DNA of 64,000 nucleotides from contig VUYV01000081.1 in NCBI GenBank assembly GCA_008711295.1, positions 358,408-422,407 on the forward strand, read 5' to 3'. A model generated the notes under the pieces. It was not told where the DNA came from. It saw nothing but the letters and a program-made list of their open reading frames with translations, and did no database searches. This document shows positions 36,080-47,849 of this stretch, in pieces (position 1 is the first letter of the stretch; every line of letters starts with the position of its first letter). This DNA is from Anarhynchus alexandrinus (Eukaryota; Chordata; Aves; Charadriiformes; Charadriidae). A program made the position numbers and the translations under genes.

Positions 36080-37404
36080 AGGATTTTTCATTCCTTTGCA
36101 GCAGTAGAGCAGGGAAAAGGCTGCTTCTGTTGCAAACCAAGGCGTGCAACCCACCGTACACTGCAAGCATGCTGGAGTCCCTGCATCAGCCCAGAAACGT
36201 CCTAGAGAAGTGACGGAACCTGCTCCCTAAGCCCTTTCTTGCGGAAGGAGATGGTGCGGGTCGCCTCGCTGCTGATCCCATTCCACCCTAAGAGACAGGA
36301 GGGAGCTGAGCAGATATTCCCGCTGCGGGAGATGAAACCCCCTTGCAGCCTTTCCTGCTGCTTTTCGGGACCGTGGCAGAGATGGACAAGCACCTCCTTG
36401 TGCTCCTCGCCCTCACCTGAAGCAGCAGCCCAGCAGGCAGGGTTCTGGTGCTGGGCTGGGCTGAAAACTGGGGTGAATCCGATTTCAGATTGCGGATCCC
36501 ATCTAGCGCCGATCTGCTGGAGAGGAACAGATGCCCTTGCTACTCAGATCTAGGAAAAGTTGCAACTAATGGGTATTGATCAGAGGAGAAAGCAGATCTG
36601 TGGGCACAAATTTATGTGCGAGCTTGAAAGAAGTATTTCCCTAAAAGGGGAACAGTGTGAATAATCAGGCTCTGAGACAAATGCTAATCAGCATTACATT
36701 TTGCCTCTGAGTCCCCAGACAGAGTGTTTAATCTCTGGAATTAGATATTTCCCTGGTGAGAAGTTAGACAACTTCAAGAGACTGCTGTTTGAAAAATTAA
36801 GGTTGGTGTGCGCTGAGTTTAGATCTCTCCGATTGTGCGCGGTTCAGGCTGTCCCGAAGCTGGCCGGCCTCCGGACCTTTGAGCAAAACACGAACACATT
36901 CATTTCTTCCCCTCTTTAGTGAGAGACCAACAGAGAAACATTTATTAATCAAAGGCTACCAAGGACGGCTTTCAACCAGATATAAAGGCACACAGTTTTC
37001 CGTGTGAGAGCCATGACACAAACATTTTCTTACTGAATTATTTTATCAAAGACGAAGGCTCAGATGTTCATTATCTGGAGAAGTATCTCCCACAAGTTGC
37101 ATCCTTATTTTTTTGGTAGCCCCTGGGGCTACATAGCATTGAATAGAGGAGCTGAGCCATAGGACAAGAATGGATTTATGGAGACGTGAGTTGGACGTTT
37201 GACAACTGTAGGTTCAGGCAGTTGATTAATCAATAACTGGTATCCATCCCAGTTTTTCATTGCGCTAGTGATATCTAGTTTAAAGCAGTCTCAGATGGAT
37301 TAACCTTTTATTATGTGCTCTGGGCTTGCTTCTGAGACTCTGGAAAGTGTCCCAGATGGTGTGTGTGCACAAGCACACAGCTATACAGACATATAGATCA
37401 GGCA
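36080..37404. other. Non-coding sequence, AT-rich in its second half
   Basis: The 36560-37310 part is AT-rich and contrasts with GC-rich surroundings. No gene or repeat recognised. Confidence 0.45.
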
Positions 37405-37807
37405 GGCTGAGAGTTGGGGGGGGTTCAGCCTGGAGAGGAGAAGGCTCCAGGGAGACCTTAGAGCCCCTTCCAGTCCCTAAAGGGGCTACAGGAAGATCGG
37501 NCTGGGGAGGGACTCTGGATCAGGGAGTGGAGCCATAGGATGAGAGGGAATGCTTTTAAACTGAAAGAGGGGAGATTTAGATGAGATATGAGGAAGAAAT
37601 TCTTGGCTGTGATGGTGGTGAGCCCCTGGCGCAGGTTGCCCAGAGGAGCTGTGGCTGCCCCATCCCTGGAGGTGTTCAAGGCCAGGTTGGACGGGGCTTG
37701 GAGCAACCTGGGCTGGTGGGAGGTGTCCCTGCCTGTGGCAATGGGGTTTTGCAACTAGATGATCTTTAAGGTCCCTTCCAACTCTAACCATTCTATGATT
37801 CTATGAT
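37405..37807 (+). repeat. CR1 LINE, 3' part, interrupted by a single-N gap
   Basis: Forward CR1 of about 400 bp from GGCTGAGAGTTGG to ATTCTATGATTCTATGAT. At 37501 an N interrupts the element; the seven bases before it (AGATCGG) do not fit the CR1 sequence seen in the other copies (see findings). Confidence 0.93.
37501..37501. other. Single-N assembly gap
   Basis: One N placed inside a CR1 element, flanked on the left by AGATCGG, which is absent from the matching position in the CR1 copies at 25591 and 46356. Confidence 0.9.
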
Positions 37808-39507
37808 ATATGAGCACCCTGCCCTAGCTTTGGGGTTGGCCTTGCTTTGACCAAAGACTTACAGAGGTCCCTGTCCACCTGGACCCTTCTACACCTGTAC
37901 ATTTCTGACCACACTTCAGGAGAGGGTATATGTGCTTTCCCAAATTCTGTGTGCCCATATATGTGTAGAAATGTACGTGTTACTGCAGCAAAATAAGCTG
38001 AATTGAGCCACAAAGCAGCTTCACAGGGAAAGAAGAAGGAAAACTGTACCTTGCTAATAAAAAATAAATCCTTTTTTATGTAAAAAAAAAAAATATATAT
38101 AAGGAAGGAAGAGACTTCTTTGTTCCTCTTAGGAATAAGAGTTCTGGCATTACAGTACTTATTTTGGAAATTTCATGACAGTGATTTCATCCTTTGTAGC
38201 CACTTGTGGCTCAGAACATTTTTACCATGGTTGCCAAGTAACAATCACTAAGCATTTGTGTCTAGATCAGTAAAGGGGAGTGGAGGGAATGGATAACATC
38301 TATTTTCAGAGGCATAATCATTGGTGGCTCTTTGTAGGTTAACGGTTAAGTTCACTCAGCAGTGACAGTGTTTTGTTGAAGGCCTTGGGATTTACAAACA
38401 GGAAAATAGAAAGCAAAGAGACTAAAGAGGGGTTTTTTATCATTATTATTACTCTTCCAGAGCAGAATGGCTTATGAGTGATTAAGGAGGCATTAACTAT
38501 GTTGGACGTCAAGTCCCACGTGCAACAGGCGCATGATAATCCCCTCCTCGGGGCCGAGCTGCGGCGCGATTGTCTCCCCCAAGGTTTCGCTACGCTAAAA
38601 CCTGCCGGCACCGCGGGCCCCGCTCTGCCCTCGTTTGGCTCACCGGGCAGCTGACAGCTGATGCTGGTGGAGAAGAGGTTTCCCTCGCCGCAAAAAAGGA
38701 TGGAGCGACGTGGGGAGGAATAGGGAGGAAGGCTTGGAGATCTGGCAAAGCGTACCGGCGGGAGTTCCCCTGGTGCGGCAGAGGCTGCGGCGTGGTCTCG
38801 GCGGCACAGTGGTGTGCCTCCAGCCTACACTGCTGTGGGTTTTCCCTGCGCGCCAACCTGACCTGCCTCTTTGCCACCAGCGCTACCGCTTCCCCTGCCC
38901 ATCAGACAGGGCTTTTTCGCCCTGGTACCCTGAGTTCTTCTCAGGAAAACTTTCCTCTTCCATGACAGGTCCCTCCTGAGCTTTTCTAACATCTTCCAAC
39001 GCATCTCAAGGTCACCTTCATCTTTCCAAAGATATCGGACCACGGATGCGGCATTCAGGGCAGACTTGGAGGAAAACAGTCGCGTGCCCTGTTGTCTTCC
39101 AGGTGGCAGTCCTCTACACGTCCCCGTGCACTGTCCACCTTCCTTACTACTGCAGAAGCAACTCCCACTGATTCCCAACAACTCCTCTACCCTTGGTGTC
39201 CTTGCCTGAAGAGCTGCCACCAGTCAGGTGTCTCCTCTGCCCCGGTGATGTTGCACATTCCCCAAAGCCAAGGCCATGCCTTGGGGAAGGGCTGGGGCAG
39301 AGGGTGGGGGCAACCACATCCCCCAGCGCCTGTTCCAGGGCATGCCCTGATGTTGCAGCCCAGTGGGAGAGGAAGGCTGGGGATGAGCACTGCTCTCTGC
39401 CCCACCAGCTGGGCTGGAGCGTGGCATCTCCTGATGCAGGGCTCCGGGAATGGCACTTCCATCGCGCTGGCGGGGCCGGGGCGACCACACAACTCCCTTT
39501 CCCTTTC
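37808..39507. other. Non-coding sequence, nothing recognised
   Basis: AT-rich at 38030-38470, including an A-run followed by TATATATA at 38083-38100. GC-rich after 38540. No supported gene. Confidence 0.45.
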
Positions 39508-39738
39508 CTCCCAGATGCAGTACCCTGCACTTGCCCTTGTTGAATTTCATTAGGTTCCTCTCTGCCCAACTCTCCAGCCTGTCCAGGTCACGCTGTATGG
39601 CGGCACAGCCTTCTGGCGTGTCAGCCACCCCTCCCAGCTTTGTGTCATCAGCAAACTTACTGATGGTACACTCTATCCCTTCATCCAGGTCATTGATGAA
39701 TATATTGAACAGGACTGGACCCAGTACTGACCCCTGAA
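39508..39738 (-). repeat. CR1 LINE, internal reverse transcriptase fragment
   Basis: Reverse-orientation piece from the CR1 ORF2 palm region without any 3' end. On the minus strand it reads [19 protein letters not shown], then [19 protein letters not shown] with the FADD catalytic motif, then [19 protein letters not shown]. This coding stretch lacks obvious stops, but the element is cut off on both sides. Confidence 0.95.
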
Positions 39739-39875
39739 ATGCCCAGGTCTGCCCCGGTGTGAGACACCCACGGGTGCTGCACGTTGCCCACAGCCCTGGT
39801 CAGAGAGATGGTGCCTCCCTGGGGCCCGAGGACAGCGACAGCAGCCTCAGTCATCTGCTTTAACTAGGTGCTTTT

Positions 39876-39897
39876 TATATATATATGTATATATATT
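39876..39897. repeat. (TA)n microsatellite
   Basis: About 22 bp of TA repeats with one G interruption, directly before the start of the next CR1 fragment. Confidence 0.85.
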
Positions 39898-39898
39898 A

Positions 39899-40115
39899 GA
39901 TTTTAGGAAGAAATTCTTTACTGTGGGAGCGGTGAGCCCCTGGCACAGGTTGCCCAGAGAAGCTGTGGCTGCCCCATCCCTGGAGGTGTTCAAGGCCAGG
40001 TTGGACGGGGCTTGGAGCAACCTGGGCTGGTGGGAGGTGTCCCTGCCCGGGGCAGGGGGGTGGAACTAGATGATCTTTAAGGTCCCTTCCAACCTAAACC
40101 ATTCTATGATTCTGT
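39899..40115 (+). repeat. CR1 LINE, 3'-end fragment
   Basis: Forward CR1 of about 217 bp from TTTTAGGAAGAAATTCTTTA to a tail ATTCTATGATTCTG. Majority lineage, well preserved, and abutting the (TA)n run. Confidence 0.94.
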
Positions 40116-43038
40116 CAAACGACGTAGGTGTGTTTTCACGGGAAGGGGGTGCGAGGGAAGACGTGGGAGCGAGAGGCAAGGGGTGAGGGAGTGCTGTGGC
40201 CGCACCAGCAGCACGTTTCCCACTGGCTTCACAGAGGCACAGAGATTTCTGCCTGGTCTCCCCAAACGTCCTGCGTACAATTCTCCATCCTATGGATAAA
40301 AATTAAATAAATAAATACATAAATAAATAACCCCTGCGTTGTTGGCAGAAAGCAGACAGGAACGGCTACTCAGGGCAGGAAAAGGGAACTGCAAAGTCTT
40401 TTTGCAGGTTCCTGGGAGAGGGTGATCGCGGAGGGGATCCACGTCATACACGTTCTCCCCATGACAGACGACCCTGTGCGGGAAGGAGAGGTTTCTAGTT
40501 AATTGTGCGATGCGAGATTGCTGTTTTGTAATGCGGAACGGGCTGAAAACCGAGCAGGGCCAGAGTAAAATGTGCCAGAGAAGAAACGCTGGCGCTTCCC
40601 GGGCCGTCCCCCTTGTAAAACAGCAGTATTTTTGGACTGGTCGTGTCGTGGGGTTCATTGCACGATGTCTGTCGGATGGGATTGCTGAGTCCCTCTGTGG
40701 GAGGGATGTACGTGGGATGGAGGTGGGCCCTGTCTGCCTGGAAGCGGTGAGGAGTGGTGCAAGACAAACGGGAGCCCCATGGACATGGGGAAGGGCATTT
40801 GAGGTTCGTTATTTGGGCCAGAAGGTCAAACGGCTTTCGTGATCCGCGGGTCTGTTGGACCGGTGTGTGTTTAAACGGGGAGGTGAGGATATCTTGATTT
40901 AGGACGGTGAGGTTGCTTTCATGCAACAAGCGAGAGCTTCGGCCATTTCAGCAAGGATCTGACGCAGGCGTTTGTAGGGGCAGTGTGACCCGTATGTTAT
41001 GAAGGTAGAAAGTAAGATTGTAAACTGACTGGCGTTTAAGCAATAGCGTAAGGTTCTCTGGGTCCTAGGACATGTGTCATTTTTAATAAAAATGGAAACA
41101 ACACATTTTGGGACATAAAGAGCGGATTTGAGAAACACCTCTGTGGTGATCTCCTCTCCTTCAGCATCTTGTTCCTCGGGGGCAGGGAGGCTGTGAGGGT
41201 GGGAGAGGTAACCGAGTGTCAGCGGGGGCGTTCTCGCTTGCGCTGCCGAACCTCCCCAGAGCTGGCGGCGGGCGATGCCGCCGCTGCCAGGCTGAGCCGG
41301 AGCTGGAGCCGGAGCTGAGCTTCTTTGCATGCAGCCATCCTTCCCCGCCGTTGCCCGTGGGTGGCCCGCTGGTGACCACAGTCCACAGCAAGGCGAGCTG
41401 TGTCCGCGGGTGAGGTGTGGGCTGTGTGTTGCTGCTGACCGGGGAGTGAAAGCCAGCAGCTTCCTGGAAACTGTGATGCAGATAAGGCTTAACGCTCACA
41501 TCTGCACCACAGGGTCCCATCTGTGTTCCAGGAAATATTTACCTTTAATAAATTTTCATCTTATATCTTCTGACAAAAAAAAAAAAAAAGAAGAGATAAA
41601 GAAATCCCCACCGAATTGCAGTGGAAAAAACTTTCTCCTTCCACTTATAAAATCTGGTAGTTCGAAGCAGCTCCCAGTCCAGCAGGATTTGTAGCTCACG
41701 TTGAAGGGGCTGGGATGGGGTTGAGTGTGGTTTTTTCAAGTAGATCTTGACTTCCAGATCCAAACTTAATTGTCCTCTTCTGGTGGTCTGAGATTCGGGA
41801 AACAAAAGAGCCAGACCACTAATAATTGCCTCCACTTTTAAAGACCCCCGTCCTCCTCTGATAATCACAAGTTGGAGTGGGGGGGGAACACGTGAGCTGT
41901 TTTTCAGAGCTCCGTCTGGCTGCATTTCATGGAGCAGGAGAGATAAGGAGCCCTGCAGGACCTCCGTTTTAAGGCACGAGCTCAGTGCTGGGTTTCACAC
42001 CTCCGTCTCGGCGCGTTCCCGGCTGTGCGGTGCCTCACCTATCTGGGAAGAGGCACGTGGCATTTCTGCCCGGAGAGCTGGCACTCGGCCCTGGAGGTGT
42101 TGAAGGACAGGCAGCTGGGGACGTATCTGTTTGGCTTCGACCCAGCAGGACATCGCTTTTCCAGCCTGCCCCGAGCAGATCTGGATGCCCTGATGTGCAC
42201 GCAGCCCTCCCCGTGCCACCAGCTGGCTGGGACCTTTCAGCTGGCACCTACCAAGGCAGCTCCATCAAATCCCGGGTGGCTAAGCCACTTCTGCCTCATG
42301 GACAATTCCCTACAGCTGCTGAGTGATTTTGGTGCATGAGCCTGAACAGCTGCTGCTTCCAGGAGCTCCAAGGCAGCTCCTGGGGAACTGGTCCACCAAC
42401 GCTCGGAGACGCCCACTCGTTGGCATGGATCGGAATACAGCCTGGAGCGGGCATGACGCGGAAAGAGGTGGAAGATCGGCACCCCAGGGACATTGGAGAT
42501 GAGTAACAGATACAGGGACACTTGTGTTGAGTCCATTTTCGGAGTCGAATCAAGCTGAAAGGGTTCACAGGCAGAGGGTGTAGGGCGGCGCATGGTCAGA
42601 CTGGTTTGGGGAGCTAAAAATAGCAGCAGAGTGGAGTCAGTCCTTCGTTAATCTGGGTTTGTTAAGGCCAGACGTCCGGATCCAGTTCAGTACTTTCATT
42701 AAAAAGGCTGTATTTGCAGAGCTGCCGAACTGGCCCGTTGCCCACTGGGGTGATACCGGCCACTGGGCACTGGGCCAGTTTGACTGGGTGACTTCAGTAT
42801 CCTCCTCCAAAGACTTGCGCTGCAATGTTGGCCTGGCTCGTTCTCCTGAGACCTCATACAGTGGGTCACGAGCAGAGCTGGGATTTCTCTGCTGAGTATC
42901 TCAGCCCCTGGCTCACAAACGGCCAACTTCTGTCCTCAGGAAACCCAGTCACACCGGACCCGCCCCGAAATTTCTACTTTTGGTCAGAACTTCCCATCTT
43001 CTTCTGTCTTGACCCATCAGCAAACCTTTAAAAGGCAA
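40116..43038. other. Non-coding sequence with simple repeats
   Basis: It contains an (ATAA)n run at 40297-40330, an A-run at 41574-41590, a short GAGCCG-type repeat at 41292-41318 and a G-run at 41877-41886. No exon recognised. Confidence 0.45.
40297..40330. repeat. (ATAA)n tetranucleotide microsatellite
   Basis: Tandem ATAA units with a single interruption (ATAC). Confidence 0.85.
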
Positions 43039-43210
43039 ATCACAGAATCACAGAATGGTCTGGGTTGGAAGGGACCTTCGGAGATCATCTAGTCCACCCC
43101 CTTGCCAGAGCAAGGTCACCTGCAGCAGGCTGGACAGGATCGTGTCCAGGTGGGTTTTGAATATCTGCCGAGAAGGAGACTTCACAACCTCTTTGGGCAG
43201 CCTGTTCCAT
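43039..43210 (-). repeat. CR1 LINE, 3'-end fragment (third lineage)
   Basis: Reverse-orientation CR1 of about 172 bp with CACAGAATCACAGAATGG tail, GGAGATCATCTAGTCC and GTGTCCAGGTGGGTTTTGAA signatures, matching the lineage of 7627-8129. It is truncated at GCAGCCTGTTCCATT. Confidence 0.93.
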
Positions 43211-46200
43211 TGAACAGGTTTGCCCGTTTTTGAGAGATTCGGGAAGGAAAAGCAGCCATTCGGCATTGGGCTGGCGTGAATGAGGCTCGGTTTGCGATGT
43301 GGCTGATGGACGAGGCTTGGTTTGCCCATGGCTGACTGATGTCTCAGGTGAATTATGTGGAGGCTGGAGTAGCTCAACCCCGTGTTAGACAGCTGAAAAC
43401 TCTCATAGGAGTGGAACGTCAGGCATGGCCCTGCTGCAGAAAAAGCTGCAGGTGGAGTTTGCACGTGGTTAGCAGCAGAAAGCCTAACTGTCTAACATCT
43501 GATGGGCACGCTATGCCAGAACGCATTTTTGAACACGGCTAGAAACACCCAAGCAGTCATGGACAAGGAGGGGGAGGGAGGCAGGGCAGAGAAACCAGCG
43601 TGCGTTGGTGATCCCGTGAGCCGTGCCCTCCCAGCAAGCAGACTACCATCTCCCCTGGGACACCCCGCGGTCCCCCAGGGCAGCGGTGTGGGTTCCGGAG
43701 CGTCGTCTCCTCGGAGGGTGCAGGGGCAGAGCCGTGGTGGTGAGAGGGGGGTGAGAGGGCTGCAGCAGGGTGCTGTGGTGGCTGAGATCACCCGGCACCG
43801 GCAAAAGCCGTCTCTCCTGACTTTGCCCCACCTCCCACTGCCGTAGCAGAAAGGAGGTGGTTTTTTTTTTTCCCCGCAGTGCCAAGCAGAGAGGTGTAAA
43901 TCACTGCTCGAGTGTCTCTTTCTGGTGAGAAAGCTTTAAAAATACCGATCCAAAAAGTGGCTGGCTTTGTAAGGGGCACATGCGTCACTCCGACAGCCTC
44001 TGCAGTTCGGCAGACAGGCCCAGTTACACCCCCCCCCCGAAATCACTGCAGTTCACTGCCCATTTGGTGGCGGGCACCCGCCTTTATCCTCCTGGAGCAG
44101 CTCTCTGCGGCCGCCGGTCCCCTTTCGCACGCCCGTCCAAGGCCGCAGCGCTTTGCGGGCTGCCCGTGTTTTCACACGGCATCTTTGGAAAGCCACGTGC
44201 AGATTTTAGAAAGAAGTGCTGAAGTGCAAAACAAAGATGGGAGAACCGCTGGGTCAGGAGGAGAAGGTACCGGTGCTCCCCCAGAGCCCGCTGCTGGTCA
44301 CCTGCCCATCCCCGGCCGTGAAAGCAGGTTTCTCCACTTCCTGAGAGCCTGAACGGTGTCCCATGGAGATATCTGTCTGTCTGGAGATGGAGGGGGCTGC
44401 TGAGAGCAAGCCCATCGCTTTTGGCGGGGTCCTGTGCCTTGGTGCCCCCAGCCCCTGCTGGCAGGCGTGAGCTTTGGGATGCTGGTACATACTTGGTGAC
44501 AACCGCATGGGTGGCACAGAGCAGCGCACTGCTTTTCTAGAAGAAATTATCGCTGCCAGGGAGAGGGAGGACCGGAGGAGAACGGAGGGACGGGGCCGGG
44601 TGTCCTGGTGGCCGCGGGCCGGCAGCTTGGCTTGCCTGGGAGAAGCCCAGGGCATCTCAGCAGCGATTTACACCGCTTGCGATGCCGTGACGGGAGACCG
44701 CCGGCTCCAAACTGCGAGAGACATTACCGTGTTTGCCCACAGTCAGCTGACTAAAACGGCATCTTCCGCACATTTGCGCAGTGATTAGTGACGAAATGCA
44801 AATCACATGCAAATGGCTGGTGCGCACAGCCAGCTCCAAAGTCGGGCGCTTTCGTTTCCTCTGAGGCATTTGGGCTCTTGTAGCATCCGCAGGGAGGAAC
44901 AGGACGAAGCCACTTGTGGTCGGAGCGCAGAGCTGAAGCAAACGGCGCGGCGAGAGCGGGAAGAATCCACCGCCGCCTGGATGCGCTTACCGAGCGGCAT
45001 CTGTTTGGGCCGCATCGACAGACGGAGTCCAGCTTACGCAGAGATCTTTATTAAATAAACATCCACAAACCACACCAAGGAGCCCTCCACACAGCTCGCG
45101 CCCCAGCCTTGTTTCTCTCGTTTACCAGGGCCTGGCTGGAATAGCCTGTCACCTTGCAGATCAGAATGCCATCGCGGTCGCTGGATGGAGCAACAGGATA
45201 TGTTGCTTTAAGCGTCAGATTTGGAAAGGAGGGCTATAAACACGATGAAAACAACAAAACAAATTCCCAGACCCTTGCCACAGAGAGTAATTGCAAATAT
45301 ATATATACACACACATACACACATACATTTACGTGCATCCATACTTTTAACTTGGCTTCTGTCCTCCTTTGGCGTGCAGAGCCGGAGCATTGCTTCAGCC
45401 TGAAATCCCGTGCAGCCGTGTTTCCTCACTTCCAGGCAGCTTTGTGGGGGAGGCAGGGCCAAGATAAATAAATAAATAAGGGCTCGCAGAGTGAAATATT
45501 ATATTTAATAAGGCTGACGAGTCCTCCTGAAACCCAGTTGTGAAAGCTTTAAAAAGTGTCTGTTTCCTGTAGCTATCAACATGCTCGGGAAGGGGAAGCC
45601 CTACGGGCTGGTCAAGTTTTTCCCAGCGGCCACAGTGACTTTCGCAGCTGGTCTTGATTTGCCTGGATATTGCTCATTTTCCTAGTGCTTAACAGCCCTG
45701 GAATGGAAATCCTGGCTTCCCTGGCACCGGGCGCATCCCCGTGGGGTGCTGGCGGGTGAAGGGTGCCAGCCCAAAAATTATTCATCCCCATTAGCTCTTG
45801 GCTTCCCCCGCCGTTGGAGGAAGGGAGGCTGGGTTCACGAATGACGGAGTGAATTACAGGAGGCCTGGCAGGGGACAAAATTCATGGTGAATCTTAACTC
45901 CCGGGATTGGGCTGCTCACGGCGGTCCCCACCCTTCTTGACGCACCGCATCGACGGGGTTTCTGCGTGCCCACCAGCGGGACAGCAAACCCACACCTGGT
46001 GGCTGGGTGATGGTGGCGAGCGGGAGTAGCAGAAGGGAGACGAGGGCTGCTCTGGACTTTAGAAAGGAAAAACCCTGCACCAGCCGGCGCCGGAGGCATC
46101 TCTGCACACCTCTAGGCTGTGCACGCGTGTCTGTGTGCCGGCGCCTATTAAATATACATGGCCCCGCTATTTGTGGGGCACCATATGTGTACCCGGGGAA

Positions 46201-46355
46201 GTAACCGGCCTGATGCGTGACTTGCTCGGCCTCTTAGGAAACGCAGAGGAACCGGTGCCTATACCTGGATCTTCTGTGAATCGGACGTAAATCTGTATTA
46301 TCTTCAGCTTTGGTTTTTGTGGCATGGCTGTTTCGGTTGGGAAATTCGGTTGGGT
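43211..46355. other. Non-coding sequence with an AT/AC microsatellite
   Basis: A T-run lies at 43860-43871, a C-run at 44030-44038 and an AT/AC repeat at 45296-45330. No exon or dispersed repeat recognised. Confidence 0.45.
45296..45330. repeat. (AT)n(AC)n compound microsatellite
   Basis: TATATATA passes into ACACACATACAC repeats over about 35 bp. Confidence 0.85.
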
Positions 46356-46871
46356 TGAGTACTGCGTCCAGCTCTGGAGTCCCCAACATAAGAAGGACAT
46401 GGACCTGCTGGAGCGTGTCCAGAGGAGAGCCACGAGGATGATGCGAGGGCTGGAGCACCTCTCCTATGAGGAGAGGCTGAAAGAGTTGGGGCTGTTCAGC
46501 CTGGAGAAGAGAAGGCTCCGGGGAGATCTTATTGCGGCCTTCCAGTCCCTAAAGGGGCTACAGGAGAGCTGGGGAGGGACTTTTTACTGGGGCATGGAGT
46601 GATAGGACGAGGGGGAATGGCTTCAAACTGGAAGAGGGCAGGTTTAGATTGAACATTAGGAAGAAGTTTTTCACCTTGAGGGTGGTGAGGCACTGGAACA
46701 GGTTGCCCAGAGAGGTTGTTGAGGCCCCATCCCTGGAGGTGTTCAAGGCCAGGCTGGACGTGGCCTTGGGCAGCCTGGTCTGGTGGGAGGTGTCCCTGCC
46801 CAGGGCAGGGGGGTTGGAACTCGATGATCTTCAAGGTCCCTTCCAACCTAAACCATTCTATGATTCTATGA
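46356..46871 (+). repeat. CR1 LINE, longest forward 3' copy with ORF2 C-terminal remnant
   Basis: Forward CR1 of about 515 bp. It is readable from [20 protein letters not shown] through [20 protein letters not shown] to a TGA at 46600-46602, and continues in another frame ([20 protein letters not shown]). It ends in ATTCTATGATTCTATGA. It is close in sequence to 25591-26024, including the shared TTTTTACTGGGGCAT stretch. Confidence 0.96.
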
Positions 46872-47782
46872 AATGGCAGCATTTGTGGCCGCAGGAAAAG
46901 CCGTGGTCTCCCCTCATGCCCCAGCTCGCTCAAGGACGTGGTGCAGGGTCTCGGCTCTTCAGCCTGGAGATCATTTTTTGTTCGCTGCTTTTCTGGCAGG
47001 GCCCATTGCACGTAAATTGTCATCCCCTTGGAGTACACCTTGGGCATTTTTATCTGGGTTTCTGGCAGCTTGGAAGCACGCTTTTCTGCCTATCTGCTAG
47101 GATTTTGACATGAAGCTGTTTATTTGAGGTGTAGAAATGGAAATCTCATCTTCACAAGTCACCCTGGAATTTTCCTCCAAAGATCAGTGAAAGCAATCGT
47201 TAATACGGGGCATCATTTATAGCTCTGTGCAGAATAATCCTGCAGGCTCTCTGGCAGCTATGAATTGGAAAACAGTAAAGACCATTACCAGAGGGTTCTT
47301 TTTTTTTTTTTCTTAAAAAAAAAAAAAGAGCATGTTCTTTAATACATTGTGTAGCTCTCAGGAAAGGAGGCAGCGAATTAAAAATCTCTCTCAGCAAATG
47401 CACGCAGCACCGTTCCAAATTCCTCAGCTTTTTTTTTTTTTTGCTTTTTTTTTGTTGTTGTTTGTTTCTTTCTTTCTTTTTCTGTGCCCTGACATCTTCC
47501 CTGAGTAGCGCCAACAAAATTAGAGACTTTTGCTAATGCGCTCTGCAAAGGTTCCTCTGGGGAAGCAGCAACCCTGAACAAATGTTCACCTCCGCAGACG
47601 GCTCCCGAGTCCAAGGCTGCAGCAGCTGTGCCGGGGCACCTTGGCTTGGCCAAACATCTGAGCCCCCCGTGCTGGACATATGAGCTGGGACTCACCCTGC
47701 CTCTCCCGGTGCTGCCGTCCTCTCAGCGCTTCTGCAGGCTCATTCACTGCTTGCCTGCCTAGATCTTCCCCCGTTTCACTTA
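46872..47782. other. Non-coding sequence with T/A homopolymer hairpin
   Basis: T13-CTT-A13 inverted repeat at 47299-47327 and further T-runs at 47430-47480. Nothing else recognised. Confidence 0.5.
47299..47327. repeat. Perfect T13/A13 inverted repeat with 3-nt spacer
   Basis: Thirteen T, CTT, thirteen A. The stem extends by about two further pairs (TC before, GA after). Confidence 0.85.
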
Positions 47783-47849
47783 GGGGGGGTTGGAACTTGA
47801 TGATCTTCAAGGTCCTTTCCAACCTAAACCATTCTGTGATTCTTTGATT
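47783..47849 (+). repeat. CR1 LINE, short 3'-end fragment
   Basis: Forward CR1 of about 67 bp, only the GGTTGGAACTTGATGATCTT end with octamers ATTCTGTG and ATTCTTTG. Confidence 0.9.

Noticed and set aside
36701..36919. 72-codon frame with protein-like central part
   Set aside because: Lies in an AT-rich block without splice sites of matching phase, and shows no recognised family.
46945..46975. CR1-like GGCTCTTCAGCCTGGAGAT
   Set aside because: Under 20 bp of similarity without flanking CR1 sequence; too short to call an insertion.
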